In this document: in pieces, positions 6,437 through 12,702 of the stretch
Numbering within the stretch: position 1 is the first letter of the stretch
Layout of the letters: each line of letters begins with the position of its first letter
Assembly (NCBI GenBank): GCA_020628755.1
Contig: JAHDEQ010000129.1
Location: forward strand, 1-12,702
DNA length: 12,702 nucleotides
Source of the DNA: Saprospiraceae bacterium
GTDB lineage: Bacteria > Bacteroidota > Bacteroidia > Chitinophagales > Saprospiraceae
Direction of reading: 5' to 3'
Notes under the pieces: model-generated
Databases searched by the model: none
Seen by the model: the letters and a program-made list of their open reading frames with translations, nothing else
What the model was told of the DNA's origin: nothing
Position numbers and translations under genes: made by a program

Positions 6437-8857
6437 CTAAGAATCTACAAAATACATCTCCACTTCTCCTCCATTTTTGACAGGAATCGCACCTCGATAA
6501 GTACATTCGTAATCATCTTTGATATATTGGTAAGTACTCGCCGAAATATTGATAGCTCCTTCGTTACTATTGCTTTCCATACGGCTGGCAATGTTGACCG
6601 TATCGCCCCAAATATCGTAGGCAAATTTCTTGCTTCCTACCACACCTGCAATAACAGAACCTGTATGAATACCAATACGCATATTCCAATATTTATGCAC
6701 TTCTTTTTGTTTTTGGACAATGCGTTTTTGCATAAATTCTTGTATTTCGAGGGCAGCAGCAACCACATCTTTGGGGTTGCTTGTATTTGGTTTTGGAATG
6801 CCGCCTGCGCACATATAAGCATCTCCAATTGTCTTTATTTTTTCTAAACCATGTTGTTCGATGATTTCGTCAAAAGCCCGAAAGCATTCATTGAGTTCAT
6901 TGATAAGTTGTTCCGCCGTCATGTGTTTTGAGATGGCCGTAAACCCACTAAAATCAGTAAATAAAACACTCACCAAATCGTATTTTCGAGGCGTAGCATT
7001 GCCTGTTTCTTTGAGTTCGTGAGCTGTTTCGGCAGGTAGAATATTGAGCAAGAGTGCGTCAGATTTCGCTTTTTCTTGTTCGATAACATCTCTGTTTTTC
7101 TCGATTTCGTTTTTTTGATATTCAATTTCTTGGTTTTGTTGGGCGAGCTTGCGGTTGGCACGTCGAGAGAAAATTAGTCCAGCCAAAATCAATCCTAAAA
7201 TAATAGCAAGAAGTCCTCCCAATCGGTAAACTTGTTGTTCAAAAGCATCTTGTTTATCGAGTTCTAATTGCGCAATTTTTTGTTCTTGAAGGAGCTTTTC
7301 TTGTGCTTGATTGAGACTATCAATTTGATTGAGACGAGCTTGTTCCTGTACTTCTTTTTGTGCTAAAGCAAGTCGTTGTTCTACCTCTTTTCGATTGAGT
7401 TCGGCAATTTCTCTGTCTTGCTTTTCGGCTTCGAGTTGTTGAGCCGTCAAGCGTAAGGACTGTTGCGCTCGAAGGGCTTCTAGTTCTTTATTTTTTAAAG
7501 TAGCATCTTGTACTTCTTGCTCTTTTCTCAGTAAAGCCAATTCATTTTCTTGCTTTTCAGCTTCGAGCAAAAGGCTTTTAGAGGTCAACTCTAATTTTTC
7601 TTTTTCAAGATTGAGTTGACCAATGGTTAAATCTTTAATTTCTTGATTAGAAATCAAAATTTTAATTTCTTTTTCGGCACGTTCGAGGAGATATTGTTGC
7701 TGCAAAAGCGATTGCTGCCGCAATCGTTCTTCGAGCAAAAAAGAATCCCGTAATGCTAAGTGTTTTTTGTAGTAATCGAGGGCTTTTTCGTAGTCATGCA
7801 ACTCTTGATGAATGAGCGCAGCCGTATTATAACTTTCGCTCAAAATCTGTTTATCTCCTAGTGCATTTGCCTCTATCAAAGCATCTTCATTGAAGGCTAA
7901 AGCATTATAAATATCCTTGTTTTTGTAGTAAATATTAGACATCATATGCGACAAATAAGCATACTGTTTTTTGTCGCCTCTATTATTTAACAAGGCTCTC
8001 GCCTTGCGCACATAATTGATAGCATTCTTTAAATCACCTGTATTTTGATAAGCTATTCCGAGGTTGGTAAACAAAACCGCTTCATCTAATTTTTTGGTGT
8101 TTTTATTGGCTTTTTCGGCCTCTTCAAAATTATTAATGGCGTTTTTGTAGTCTTTGATTTGTAAGTAATCATAGCCTAAATTGTTGTAGCAAATTGCTAA
8201 TAATTTATCATTTCTTTGGCTTTGAACTCGATTGAGGATAGCTTCATCTTTGGACAAAACCGCTTGCCAATCTCCTTTTGTTTGGAGGGCAAAAACTTGT
8301 TTTTGCAAAGCTTGAATTGCCGTACTTTCATCCTTGTTTTTTTCGGCTAATTGAACAACTTTTGTAAAATAATAAATTGCCGAATCGGATTGATTTTGGT
8401 CTAAAAATGTGTTGCCGATTTGCTGCCAAAGGTCGAGCTTGGTGTCCACTATCGGCAAGGCTCGCCGATAGTATTCGAGGGCTTTATCGTAGAGTTTTTC
8501 GGTTTGATAAATTTGAGCAATTTGAATATAGGTTTCTCGTTTTAAATCAATTTCATTATCGCTTATATTCTCCAAAAACTCCAATTCGTAACGCAAAGCA
8601 GAGATATTATCGCCTTGCAGGCGATAATAGTCGGCCAACCAATCAACCACGAACTTTTTGCCTTCTTTGTAATTCAAAGAACGAGCAACCAACAAAGCAT
8701 TCTCCATTCGTTCAAAAAGCGAATCTTTATCAACCGTATTTTGTGCCAAACGAATCGTCTCTTTTACATAAGTGCTATCCAAAAGGGCTTCTTGAGATTT
8801 TGAATCAATTGCCCAAAAACAAAGTACAAGTAGGAATATGAAGTTGTAGTTTCTCAT
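6437..8857 (-). CDS. TPR-coiled-coil transmembrane adenylate cyclase (class III)
   Basis: This 806-residue receptor-like enzyme would make cAMP from ATP. A signal peptide (about 1-21) is followed by TPR-type helical repeats from about 60 to 370, predicted to lie in the periplasm. A long Gln/Glu/Lys-rich coiled coil (about 375-540) leads to one membrane helix (about 545-564), a second short coiled coil, a linker LLLNILPAETAHEL (602-615), and the class III cyclase domain (about 625-806). Metal-binding Asp635 and Asp679 are present. The adenine-selecting pair is Lys675 (KIKTIGD) and Asp748 (YDIWG), and the transition-state pair is Asn755 and Arg759 (NIASRM). This set fits an active homodimeric adenylate rather than guanylate cyclase. 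The architecture suggests sensing outside the membrane with signal transfer through the coiled coil. It precedes the acetyltransferase gene by 33 bases. The ligand is unknown. Confidence 0.92.
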   Translation of the reverse strand: MRNYNFIFLLVLCFWAIDSKSQEALLDSTYVKETIRLAQNTVDKDSLFERMENALLVARSLNYKEGKKFVVDWLADYYRLQGDNISALRYELEFLENISDNEIDLKRETYIQIAQIYQTEKLYDKALEYYRRALPIVDTKLDLWQQIGNTFLDQNQSDSAIYYFTKVVQLAEKNKDESTAIQALQKQVFALQTKGDWQAVLSKDEAILNRVQSQRNDKLLAICYNNLGYDYLQIKDYKNAINNFEEAEKANKNTKKLDEAVLFTNLGIAYQNTGDLKNAINYVRKARALLNNRGDKKQYAYLSHMMSNIYYKNKDIYNALAFNEDALIEANALGDKQILSESYNTAALIHQELHDYEKALDYYKKHLALRDSFLLEERLRQQSLLQQQYLLERAEKEIKILISNQEIKDLTIGQLNLEKEKLELTSKSLLLEAEKQENELALLRKEQEVQDATLKNKELEALRAQQSLRLTAQQLEAEKQDREIAELNRKEVEQRLALAQKEVQEQARLNQIDSLNQAQEKLLQEQKIAQLELDKQDAFEQQVYRLGGLLAIILGLILAGLIFSRRANRKLAQQNQEIEYQKNEIEKNRDVIEQEKAKSDALLLNILPAETAHELKETGNATPRKYDLVSVLFTDFSGFTAISKHMTAEQLINELNECFRAFDEIIEQHGLEKIKTIGDAYMCAGGIPKPNTSNPKDVVAAALEIQEFMQKRIVQKQKEVHKYWNMRIGIHTGSVIAGVVGSKKFAYDIWGDTVNIASRMESNSNEGAINISASTYQYIKDDYECTYRGAIPVKNGGEVEMYFVDS

Positions 8858-8860
8858 TTT

Positions 8861-8889
8861 TTTAATGAGTAATGCTTTAATGAGTAATG
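8861..8889. repeat. Perfect 14-bp direct repeat just upstream of the cyclase start
   Basis: TTTAATGAGTAATG occurs at 8861-8874 and 8876-8889, a 15-bp period, ending 3 bases before the cyclase ATG on the minus strand. The core TAATGAGTAA is the same word that builds the inverted repeat at 2375-2430, seen there in both orientations, so a dispersed repeat family is likely. As leader RNA it would place two CATTACTCATTAAA copies directly ahead of the start, where it could affect ribosome binding. Confidence 0.75.
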
Positions 8890-8919
8890 TACTCTACATG
8901 AGAAAAAACTAGAAGTTTG

Positions 8920-8945
8920 AAAAAAAGGTTGAATTGAACGAACCT
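8920..8945 (-). terminator. Possible weak intrinsic terminator after the DUF1501 gene
   Basis: On the minus strand AGGTT (8945-8941) and AACCT (8930-8926) can pair around a 10-base loop, and the stem runs into seven T residues (8926-8920). The hairpin is only five pairs, so it is weak. It lies about 70 bases past the DUF1501 stop and is within the predicted leader of the cyclase gene, so it could act as an attenuator instead. Confidence 0.35.
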
Positions 8946-8980
8946 AACGCATTAGAAAAACATCTATAAAACGCTGAATA

Positions 8981-8988
8981 CAAATGTA
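8981..8988 (-). promoter_or_regulatory. Candidate -7 promoter element of the cyclase-acetyltransferase unit
   Basis: The minus strand reads TACATTTG, an exact TAnnTTTG match, 123 bases before the cyclase ATG. A near-match to the -33 element, TTTCG at 9013-9009, is about 20 bases upstream, which is the expected spacing. The resulting leader of about 115 nt would include the weak hairpin at 8920-8945 and the direct repeats at 8861-8889. Confidence 0.4.
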
Positions 8989-9015
8989 TTAGAAATATTT
9001 GAAAAAGTCGAAAGA

Positions 9016-10209
9016 TTAGGGATTAACTAAATCTAAACCCCGAAATTCAGAACCAAGAATAGACGCAGCAGAAGTATCCAACCAATTATCCAGAATAGAG
9101 GCATAAATATTTCTAAAATCAATTTGATATTTTAAATCGCCTTGATCGAGGTCGGCGAGGTTGGGTGCAGCATTGTAAAAACCTGCTTTTTTGAGTTGCC
9201 CGCCCATCAAAAAAACATTATTGGCGGTGCCGTGGTCGGTGCCGCCACTGCCATTTTGTTCTACTCGTCGCCCAAATTCTGAAAAAGTCATAATTAGTGT
9301 GTCTTTAAATAAATTATTCTGTTTCAAATCTTTGACAAAAGCCGTTACCGCTTCGGAATATTCTTGCAACAAACGTCCATGTTTACGTTCTTGAAAAGCG
9401 TGTGTATCAAATCCACCTAAAGTTGCATAATACACTTTGATGTCAGCATCGGCTGTCATCAGTTCGGCAATTTGCTTGAGGTCTTTTGCTAAACCTGATT
9501 TTGGATAATCAATTATTGAATCATGGACTCTTGCTTTTTCAAAAAGATAATTTGCAGAGGATTGTGTATCTATCAAAGTTTTATACAGATAAGCGACATT
9601 TTCGTGTTCCTGATCGTGCTGCTGCTGCGTGAGTGCTTGTAAAAAAGGTCGCTCAATGGTTCGCTTTAGTCGTTGAGGCTTGCTGGCAGCAAAGCCTTTT
9701 CGGTTTTTTCCTTTGAGTGCCAAACTCAAACTATCGTCCACTTCAAGTGCATGGTGAACGTTGTTACATCCCAAGCAATTACTATCTAAATAACGTCCCA
9801 ACCAACCTGTAGAAAGATACTCCGAGCTATCGCTCGCTGTATGCCAAATATCCATCGAACGAAAATGCGAACGGTCAGGATTGGGATAACCCACACTATT
9901 GAGAATACATAAATCACCATTATCGTAGAGATTTCTCAAGCCCTGCAAAGCAGGATTAAGACCTAAGTCATCACTGATTTTTAGGACTTGATTTTTGTCA
10001 ATTCCTAGACTCGGACGCAATTTGTAGTACCAATCATTTTGGTAAGGTACAATTGTATTTAAACCGTCATTGCCACCCGATAATTGTATCACGACTAAGG
10101 TTTTACCTGTACGACTTTGCCCGAAGGTGGGAAAACCTTGTAAAAAACTCGGCACCAACATTGCCGTTGAAGCCAAACCTGAAGTCTTTAAAAAATTTCT
10201 TCTTTTCAT
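9016..10209 (-). CDS. DUF1501 family Tat-exported protein
   Basis: The 397-residue protein starts with a twin-arginine signal, KRRNFLKTSGLAS, so it is probably exported folded. The body matches DUF1501 (PF07394), a family placed in the alkaline phosphatase/sulfatase superfamily: LSGGNDGLNTIVPY (43-56), DRSHFRSMDIWH (112-123), GGFDTH (265-270), SEFGRR (310-315) and GTDHGT (323-328). The Asp and His residues in these motifs are the likely metal ligands. A CxxC pair (Cys145 and Cys148) precedes HHALEVDD and is worth noting. Its partner DUF1800 lies immediately upstream on the same strand, separated only by a palindromic repeat element, matching the widespread pairing of these two families. No substrate or reaction is established for DUF1501, so none is assigned. 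Confidence 0.93.
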   Translation of the reverse strand: MKRRNFLKTSGLASTAMLVPSFLQGFPTFGQSRTGKTLVVIQLSGGNDGLNTIVPYQNDWYYKLRPSLGIDKNQVLKISDDLGLNPALQGLRNLYDNGDLCILNSVGYPNPDRSHFRSMDIWHTASDSSEYLSTGWLGRYLDSNCLGCNNVHHALEVDDSLSLALKGKNRKGFAASKPQRLKRTIERPFLQALTQQQHDQEHENVAYLYKTLIDTQSSANYLFEKARVHDSIIDYPKSGLAKDLKQIAELMTADADIKVYYATLGGFDTHAFQERKHGRLLQEYSEAVTAFVKDLKQNNLFKDTLIMTFSEFGRRVEQNGSGGTDHGTANNVFLMGGQLKKAGFYNAAPNLADLDQGDLKYQIDFRNIYASILDNWLDTSAASILGSEFRGLDLVNP

Positions 10210-10217
10210 AATTATTT

Positions 10218-10294
10218 GTGTTCATGTACTCACGTGTTCGAGTGCTCAAGTTCGACCATGACTTATAAACTTGAATACTTGAACACGTGAGTAC
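10218..10294. repeat. Intergenic palindromic element, inverted array of 8-bp GTGTTCAN units (copy 2)
   Basis: Left-half units are GTGTTCAT, GTACTCAC, GTGTTCGA and GTGCTCAA. The right half has TTGAATAC, TTGAACAC and GTGAGTAC. Bases 10226-10252 pair with 10268-10294 over 27 positions: 24 Watson-Crick, two that become G-U in RNA when read on the plus strand, and one mismatch, with a 15-base loop. Three blocks match copy 1 exactly: GTGTTCATGT, CACGTGTTCGAGTGC and TGAATACTTGAACAC. Copy 2 lacks one 8-bp unit present in copy 1. It spans from 4 nt after the DUF1800 stop to 8 nt before the DUF1501 ATG. Confidence 0.85.
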
Positions 10295-10298
10295 TGCG

Positions 10299-11681
10299 CT
10301 AGCATAATTGATATTCTGGCAAACTCATGATTTGAAGTACTGCCCTTTTAATAAAATCTTCTTTGGAATAGGAAGAACTATTTGTTTGGATAAATTCTTT
10401 TTTGGAAAAATTGGGACGAGCCAAAAGTAGGTTTACCAACTCATCAATTATTTCTGAATCTGAAAGATTTTTCATCTTTCTAGTAATTTTAGATAAATCA
10501 ACTGTGGCTTGAATTTTTCTTTGCGCTCGTCCTCGGCGTTGCGATTCAAATTCGTCTTTGACTCGAAAATTGAGTTCTGCTTCTTGAAAAAGATATGCGA
10601 CCAAATTGAGGCGAAGCATAAGGGTTGAATTATCAATCCATTGCTTGCCGCCTGCCCAACCAGCTACGCTCGGTGGTTTGTAGAGCATTTGTCCTAAAGC
10701 TTTTTGTACAAAAAGCAATGCCAAAGGACTTTGAAATTGTACTTCAATGCTACGCATCATGCCAGCAACTAATTCGACAGGCGATTTGATTTTAGTACCT
10801 ATATTTTGAGCTTCGTAAAACCAATCGCTTTGAAAAATGCTTTGCATTATTTGTTCAATATTGTAATTGGAATTGTAAAACTGATTGGCGAGTTGACGAA
10901 CCCGATTTTTGTCAACCTCGTGGTTGACAAAATAGCGATAGATTTTGGTGCAGATGAATTGGGCTGTTTCTGGTTTTTCTAAAATAATATCAATAATATC
11001 TTCGCCATCCAAGTCACCTGTTTTTCCCATAAATGTTTTTTGACCATAATCATGCTGTCGGTAACGAAAGACAAACTCTCCTAAGCGATTACTTGTCCAA
11101 CCCGTAAATGCACGTGCTGCTTCTTTGATGTCATTTTCGGTATAATTGCCCCGACCAATAGTAAATAATTCCATCAATTCACGAGCAAAATTTTCGTTGG
11201 GACTATTCTTTTTGTTTTGTTGGTTGTTGAGAAATCGAATCATTGCTGGGTCTTTGGCTATTGCCAAAACCAGGTCTTTAAAATTGCCCAAAGCATGTTG
11301 TCGAATGACATTGAGTTGTTGTACGGCCGTTTTGGGTGACTTGGCAATACAGGCAAAATGACCATGCCAAAACAAAGACATTCGCTCCAAAAGTGGACTA
11401 TGCTGAGGATTTGCCATGCGTTCGATCCACATTACATTTTGGAGTCTTGCGGCAATACCTTTTTTTACAATTGGACTCATTTCTTGCTCGTCCATTGGTA
11501 AATCATCATAATTGATGCTGATATTTTCATTGACTGAAATTGGGCTTGGATTTTTGGCTTCTGCCAAAAGTGTTTGGACTGCTTTTGAGATGCTCCAATT
11601 TTTTCGGTTTTCCAATTCCGAAAGGCTTAACCCAAATCCAGCGCGCCAATAGAGGTGTTTTATCTTATCTTGATTGGTCAT
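10299..11681 (-). CDS. DUF1800 family protein
   Basis: The 460-residue protein matches DUF1800 (PF08811) along its length: an N-terminal LYWRAGFGLS (10-19), ERMSLFWHGHFA (99-110), NENFARELMELFTIG (162-176), a ARAFTGW stretch (189-195), and PPSVAGWAGGKQWI (336-349). I see no signal peptide or membrane segment from the ATG at 11681, and the RAGFG motif at 13-17 sits where family members usually start it, so the start seems right. Its position directly before DUF1501 is the common arrangement in many phyla and indicates a joint function. The biochemical role is not established. An 11-bp perfect stem with a 4-base loop lies inside the gene at 10907-10932, over the codons for FVNHEVDKN. The C-terminal 80 residues are basic. 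Confidence 0.93.
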   Translation of the reverse strand: MTNQDKIKHLYWRAGFGLSLSELENRKNWSISKAVQTLLAEAKNPSPISVNENISINYDDLPMDEQEMSPIVKKGIAARLQNVMWIERMANPQHSPLLERMSLFWHGHFACIAKSPKTAVQQLNVIRQHALGNFKDLVLAIAKDPAMIRFLNNQQNKKNSPNENFARELMELFTIGRGNYTENDIKEAARAFTGWTSNRLGEFVFRYRQHDYGQKTFMGKTGDLDGEDIIDIILEKPETAQFICTKIYRYFVNHEVDKNRVRQLANQFYNSNYNIEQIMQSIFQSDWFYEAQNIGTKIKSPVELVAGMMRSIEVQFQSPLALLFVQKALGQMLYKPPSVAGWAGGKQWIDNSTLMLRLNLVAYLFQEAELNFRVKDEFESQRRGRAQRKIQATVDLSKITRKMKNLSDSEIIDELVNLLLARPNFSKKEFIQTNSSSYSKEDFIKRAVLQIMSLPEYQLC

Positions 11682-11761
11682 AAGAATGTTGATTTGCTAG
11701 CTTGGACTATCGAGATGCTGTCTGGTTAAATGCAAATGATTGAATTAGGAAAATTTTAACA

Positions 11762-11798
11762 AAAAAAGGTCAGAATTGCTTCAATTCTGACCTTTTTT
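11762..11798. terminator. Bidirectional intrinsic terminator
   Basis: GGTCAGAATTG (11768-11778) and CAATTCTGACC (11782-11792) form a perfect 11-bp stem with a 3-base loop, flanked by A6 on the left and T6 on the right. Read on the minus strand it ends in a T-run, 20 bases past the stop of the lysine/aspartate-rich protein gene, so it ends that unit and isolates the DUF1800 promoter. It would also work on the plus strand, but no plus-strand gene is there. Confidence 0.92.
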
Positions 11799-11817
11799 GA
11801 ACTATTCAAGAGAGATT

Positions 11818-12522
11818 TTATTTATTTCCTTCAGCTTGTTTTTTACCTTTTTTGACACTTTTTTCAAGTGCTTTTAGTCTTTCTTCGGCCTTGTTGATAC
11901 GAGTTTCTTGTTCTTTAGCTTCTTTTTCAGAGATTTTGCCATTTTTACGCTTTTCTTCCAAGCGTTTGCGGGCATTGGCAATACGGTCTTTGGCCTCAAC
12001 TGATTTGTTTTCACCACGTTTGACCTCTTCTTTTACTTTGGCTTTTTTCTCTTTATTTTTAGAGCGAGCTGCTTCGGCACGAGCTTGACCAAATTCCTTG
12101 CCTTTTAAATCGCCTTTGTTTTTACCATAAGCATTACCTTTTCCGCCTTTTGCTTTTGCGCCAGCATGTGCAGGTTTGCCTTTTTCAACCTTATCTTTTT
12201 TGGCGTGGCCTTTTTTCTTGCCCTCTCCGTCGTCGTCATCTTCCAACTCGTCATCATCGTCATCCTCTTTTTTTCCTTTATTCATTTTTCCTTTGCCTTT
12301 ACCCTTGTTCTGTCCTTTGCCTTCTTCTTCGTCATCGTCGTCGTCATCTTTTTTAGACATTTTGTCTTTCATTTCTTTGCCTTTGGCTTTCATTTTACCT
12401 TTGGCTTGTTCCATTTTTTCTTTGCCTTTGCCCTTCCCTTTTCCTTGAGCAAAACTAACATCGGCTACCAGCATAAAAACAGCAACCAAACATAATGCGA
12501 AAAAAAACTTACTATTTTTCAT
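11818..12522 (-). CDS. Secreted lysine/aspartate-rich low-complexity protein
   Basis: I recognise no family. The 234-residue product has a Sec signal peptide with probable cleavage after Ala25 (SFAQ). The rest is a strong polyampholyte. Gly-Lys repeats (27-57 and 69-84) alternate with two acidic blocks (DDDDDDEEE at 59-67, and 86-98), then a Lys/Gly/Ala region with scattered His (101-140), then a charged helix from about 145 to 225 that could form a coiled coil. There are no cysteines in the mature part and few hydrophobic residues, so much of it should be disordered. The acidic runs could bind calcium or other cations, and the basic runs could bind anionic polymers such as DNA or polysaccharide; both are inference. 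It follows a probable coiled-coil lipoprotein gene by 22 bases, and a strong terminator ends the unit. Confidence 0.75.
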   Translation of the reverse strand: MKNSKFFFALCLVAVFMLVADVSFAQGKGKGKGKEKMEQAKGKMKAKGKEMKDKMSKKDDDDDDEEEGKGQNKGKGKGKMNKGKKEDDDDDELEDDDDGEGKKKGHAKKDKVEKGKPAHAGAKAKGGKGNAYGKNKGDLKGKEFGQARAEAARSKNKEKKAKVKEEVKRGENKSVEAKDRIANARKRLEEKRKNGKISEKEAKEQETRINKAEERLKALEKSVKKGKKQAEGNK

Positions 12523-12544
12523 GATTAAAAATGTTTTAATTTTT

Positions 12545-12702
12545 TTATTCTAAATCTTTTAAAGCTTCGTCGAGTGCTTTGATATCGGAATCTATTTCGT
12601 TAGCTGTACTGTCTAATTCAGTGTTGGTAGATTCCAATTCAGTAATTTCTTCTTTCAATTGTTGCGAAGTAGTGGTTTTTGGGGATTCAGAATTGGAGCA
12701 GC
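12545..12702 (-). CDS. 3' part of a small coiled-coil protein, probably a lipoprotein
   Basis: An open frame on the minus strand enters from the right edge and ends in TAA at 12545-12547, giving 52 readable residues. The first complete codon is Cys, followed by SNSESPKTTTS, a composition typical of the segment right after a lipobox cysteine. The signal peptide would then lie outside the window. The rest is a Glu/Asp/Leu-rich helix (QQLKEEITELE to LDEALKDLE) with hydrophobic residues at roughly heptad spacing, suggesting a short coiled coil. If Cys is the lipidated residue, the mature protein has only 52 residues, similar in scale to small envelope tethers, though no homology is claimed. It lies 22 bases ahead of the charged secreted protein and is probably cotranscribed with it. 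Confidence 0.7.
   Translation of the reverse strand, partial: CSNSESPKTTTSQQLKEEITELESTNTELDSTANEIDSDIKALDEALKDLE

Noticed and set aside
8377..8841. Plus-strand open frame of 154 codons opposite the cyclase N-terminus
   Set aside because: It lies wholly within the TPR-coding region on the other strand and has no recognisable domain or signal.
11852..12495. Long open frames on the plus strand opposite the charged secreted protein
   Set aside because: They read the complement of Lys/Asp/Glu-rich codons and give Phe/Ser/Leu-rich low-complexity products with no start context; they are antisense shadows.
12524..12546. Plus-strand intrinsic terminator (ATTAAAA/TTTTAAT followed by T6)
   Set aside because: The stem is only A-T pairs with a 3-base loop, and no plus-strand gene ends there; it is probably AT-rich spacer.

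Overview
The window looks like chromosomal DNA of a Bacteroidota bacterium. The evidence is: AT-rich spacers; promoter-like TAnnTTTG boxes instead of E. coli-type -10 boxes; starts without clear Shine-Dalgarno sequences; a LytS/YehU-type histidine kinase; a DUF4369-like/TlpA-like thiol protein; a DUF1800-DUF1501 pair; and a large TPR-coiled-coil-adenylate cyclase. The mix would suit the Saprospiria or a related marine lineage, but that placement is inference. I saw no phage, transposase, plasmid, CRISPR, tRNA or rRNA signal.

Layout. A sensor histidine kinase (82-1098, minus) and a zinc-metallopeptidase lipoprotein (1404-2357, plus) diverge from a 305-base control region. The peptidase converges on ruvB across a 20-bp perfect inverted repeat. 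From about 11.7 kb down to 2.45 kb seven genes lie on the minus strand: DUF1800, DUF1501 (Tat-type export signal), TPR/adenylate cyclase, GNAT acetyltransferase, thioredoxin-like protein, cysteine-rich lipoprotein and ruvB. Past a clear intrinsic terminator at 11762-11798, a second minus-strand unit holds a secreted lysine/aspartate-rich low-complexity protein, preceded by the 3' end of a coiled-coil protein that is probably a lipoprotein and runs off the right edge.

Most of these products are predicted to act in or across the cell envelope: sensor kinase, lipoproteins, Tat substrate, periplasmic thiol protein and membrane cyclase. RuvB and the acetyltransferase are cytoplasmic. No single pathway links them, and only DUF1800-DUF1501 is a recognised functional pair.

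The most unusual structure is in the spacers. Two related 77-bp elements (3482-3558 and 10218-10294) are inverted arrays of one 8-bp unit (GTGTTCAN). Each fills almost the whole gap between two co-directional genes, ending 4-8 nt from the upstream stop and the downstream start. A one-sided degenerate relative lies at 4197-4228. A second repeat family built on TAATGAGTAA occurs at 2375-2445 and 8861-8889. In four cases the array directly abuts a start codon.
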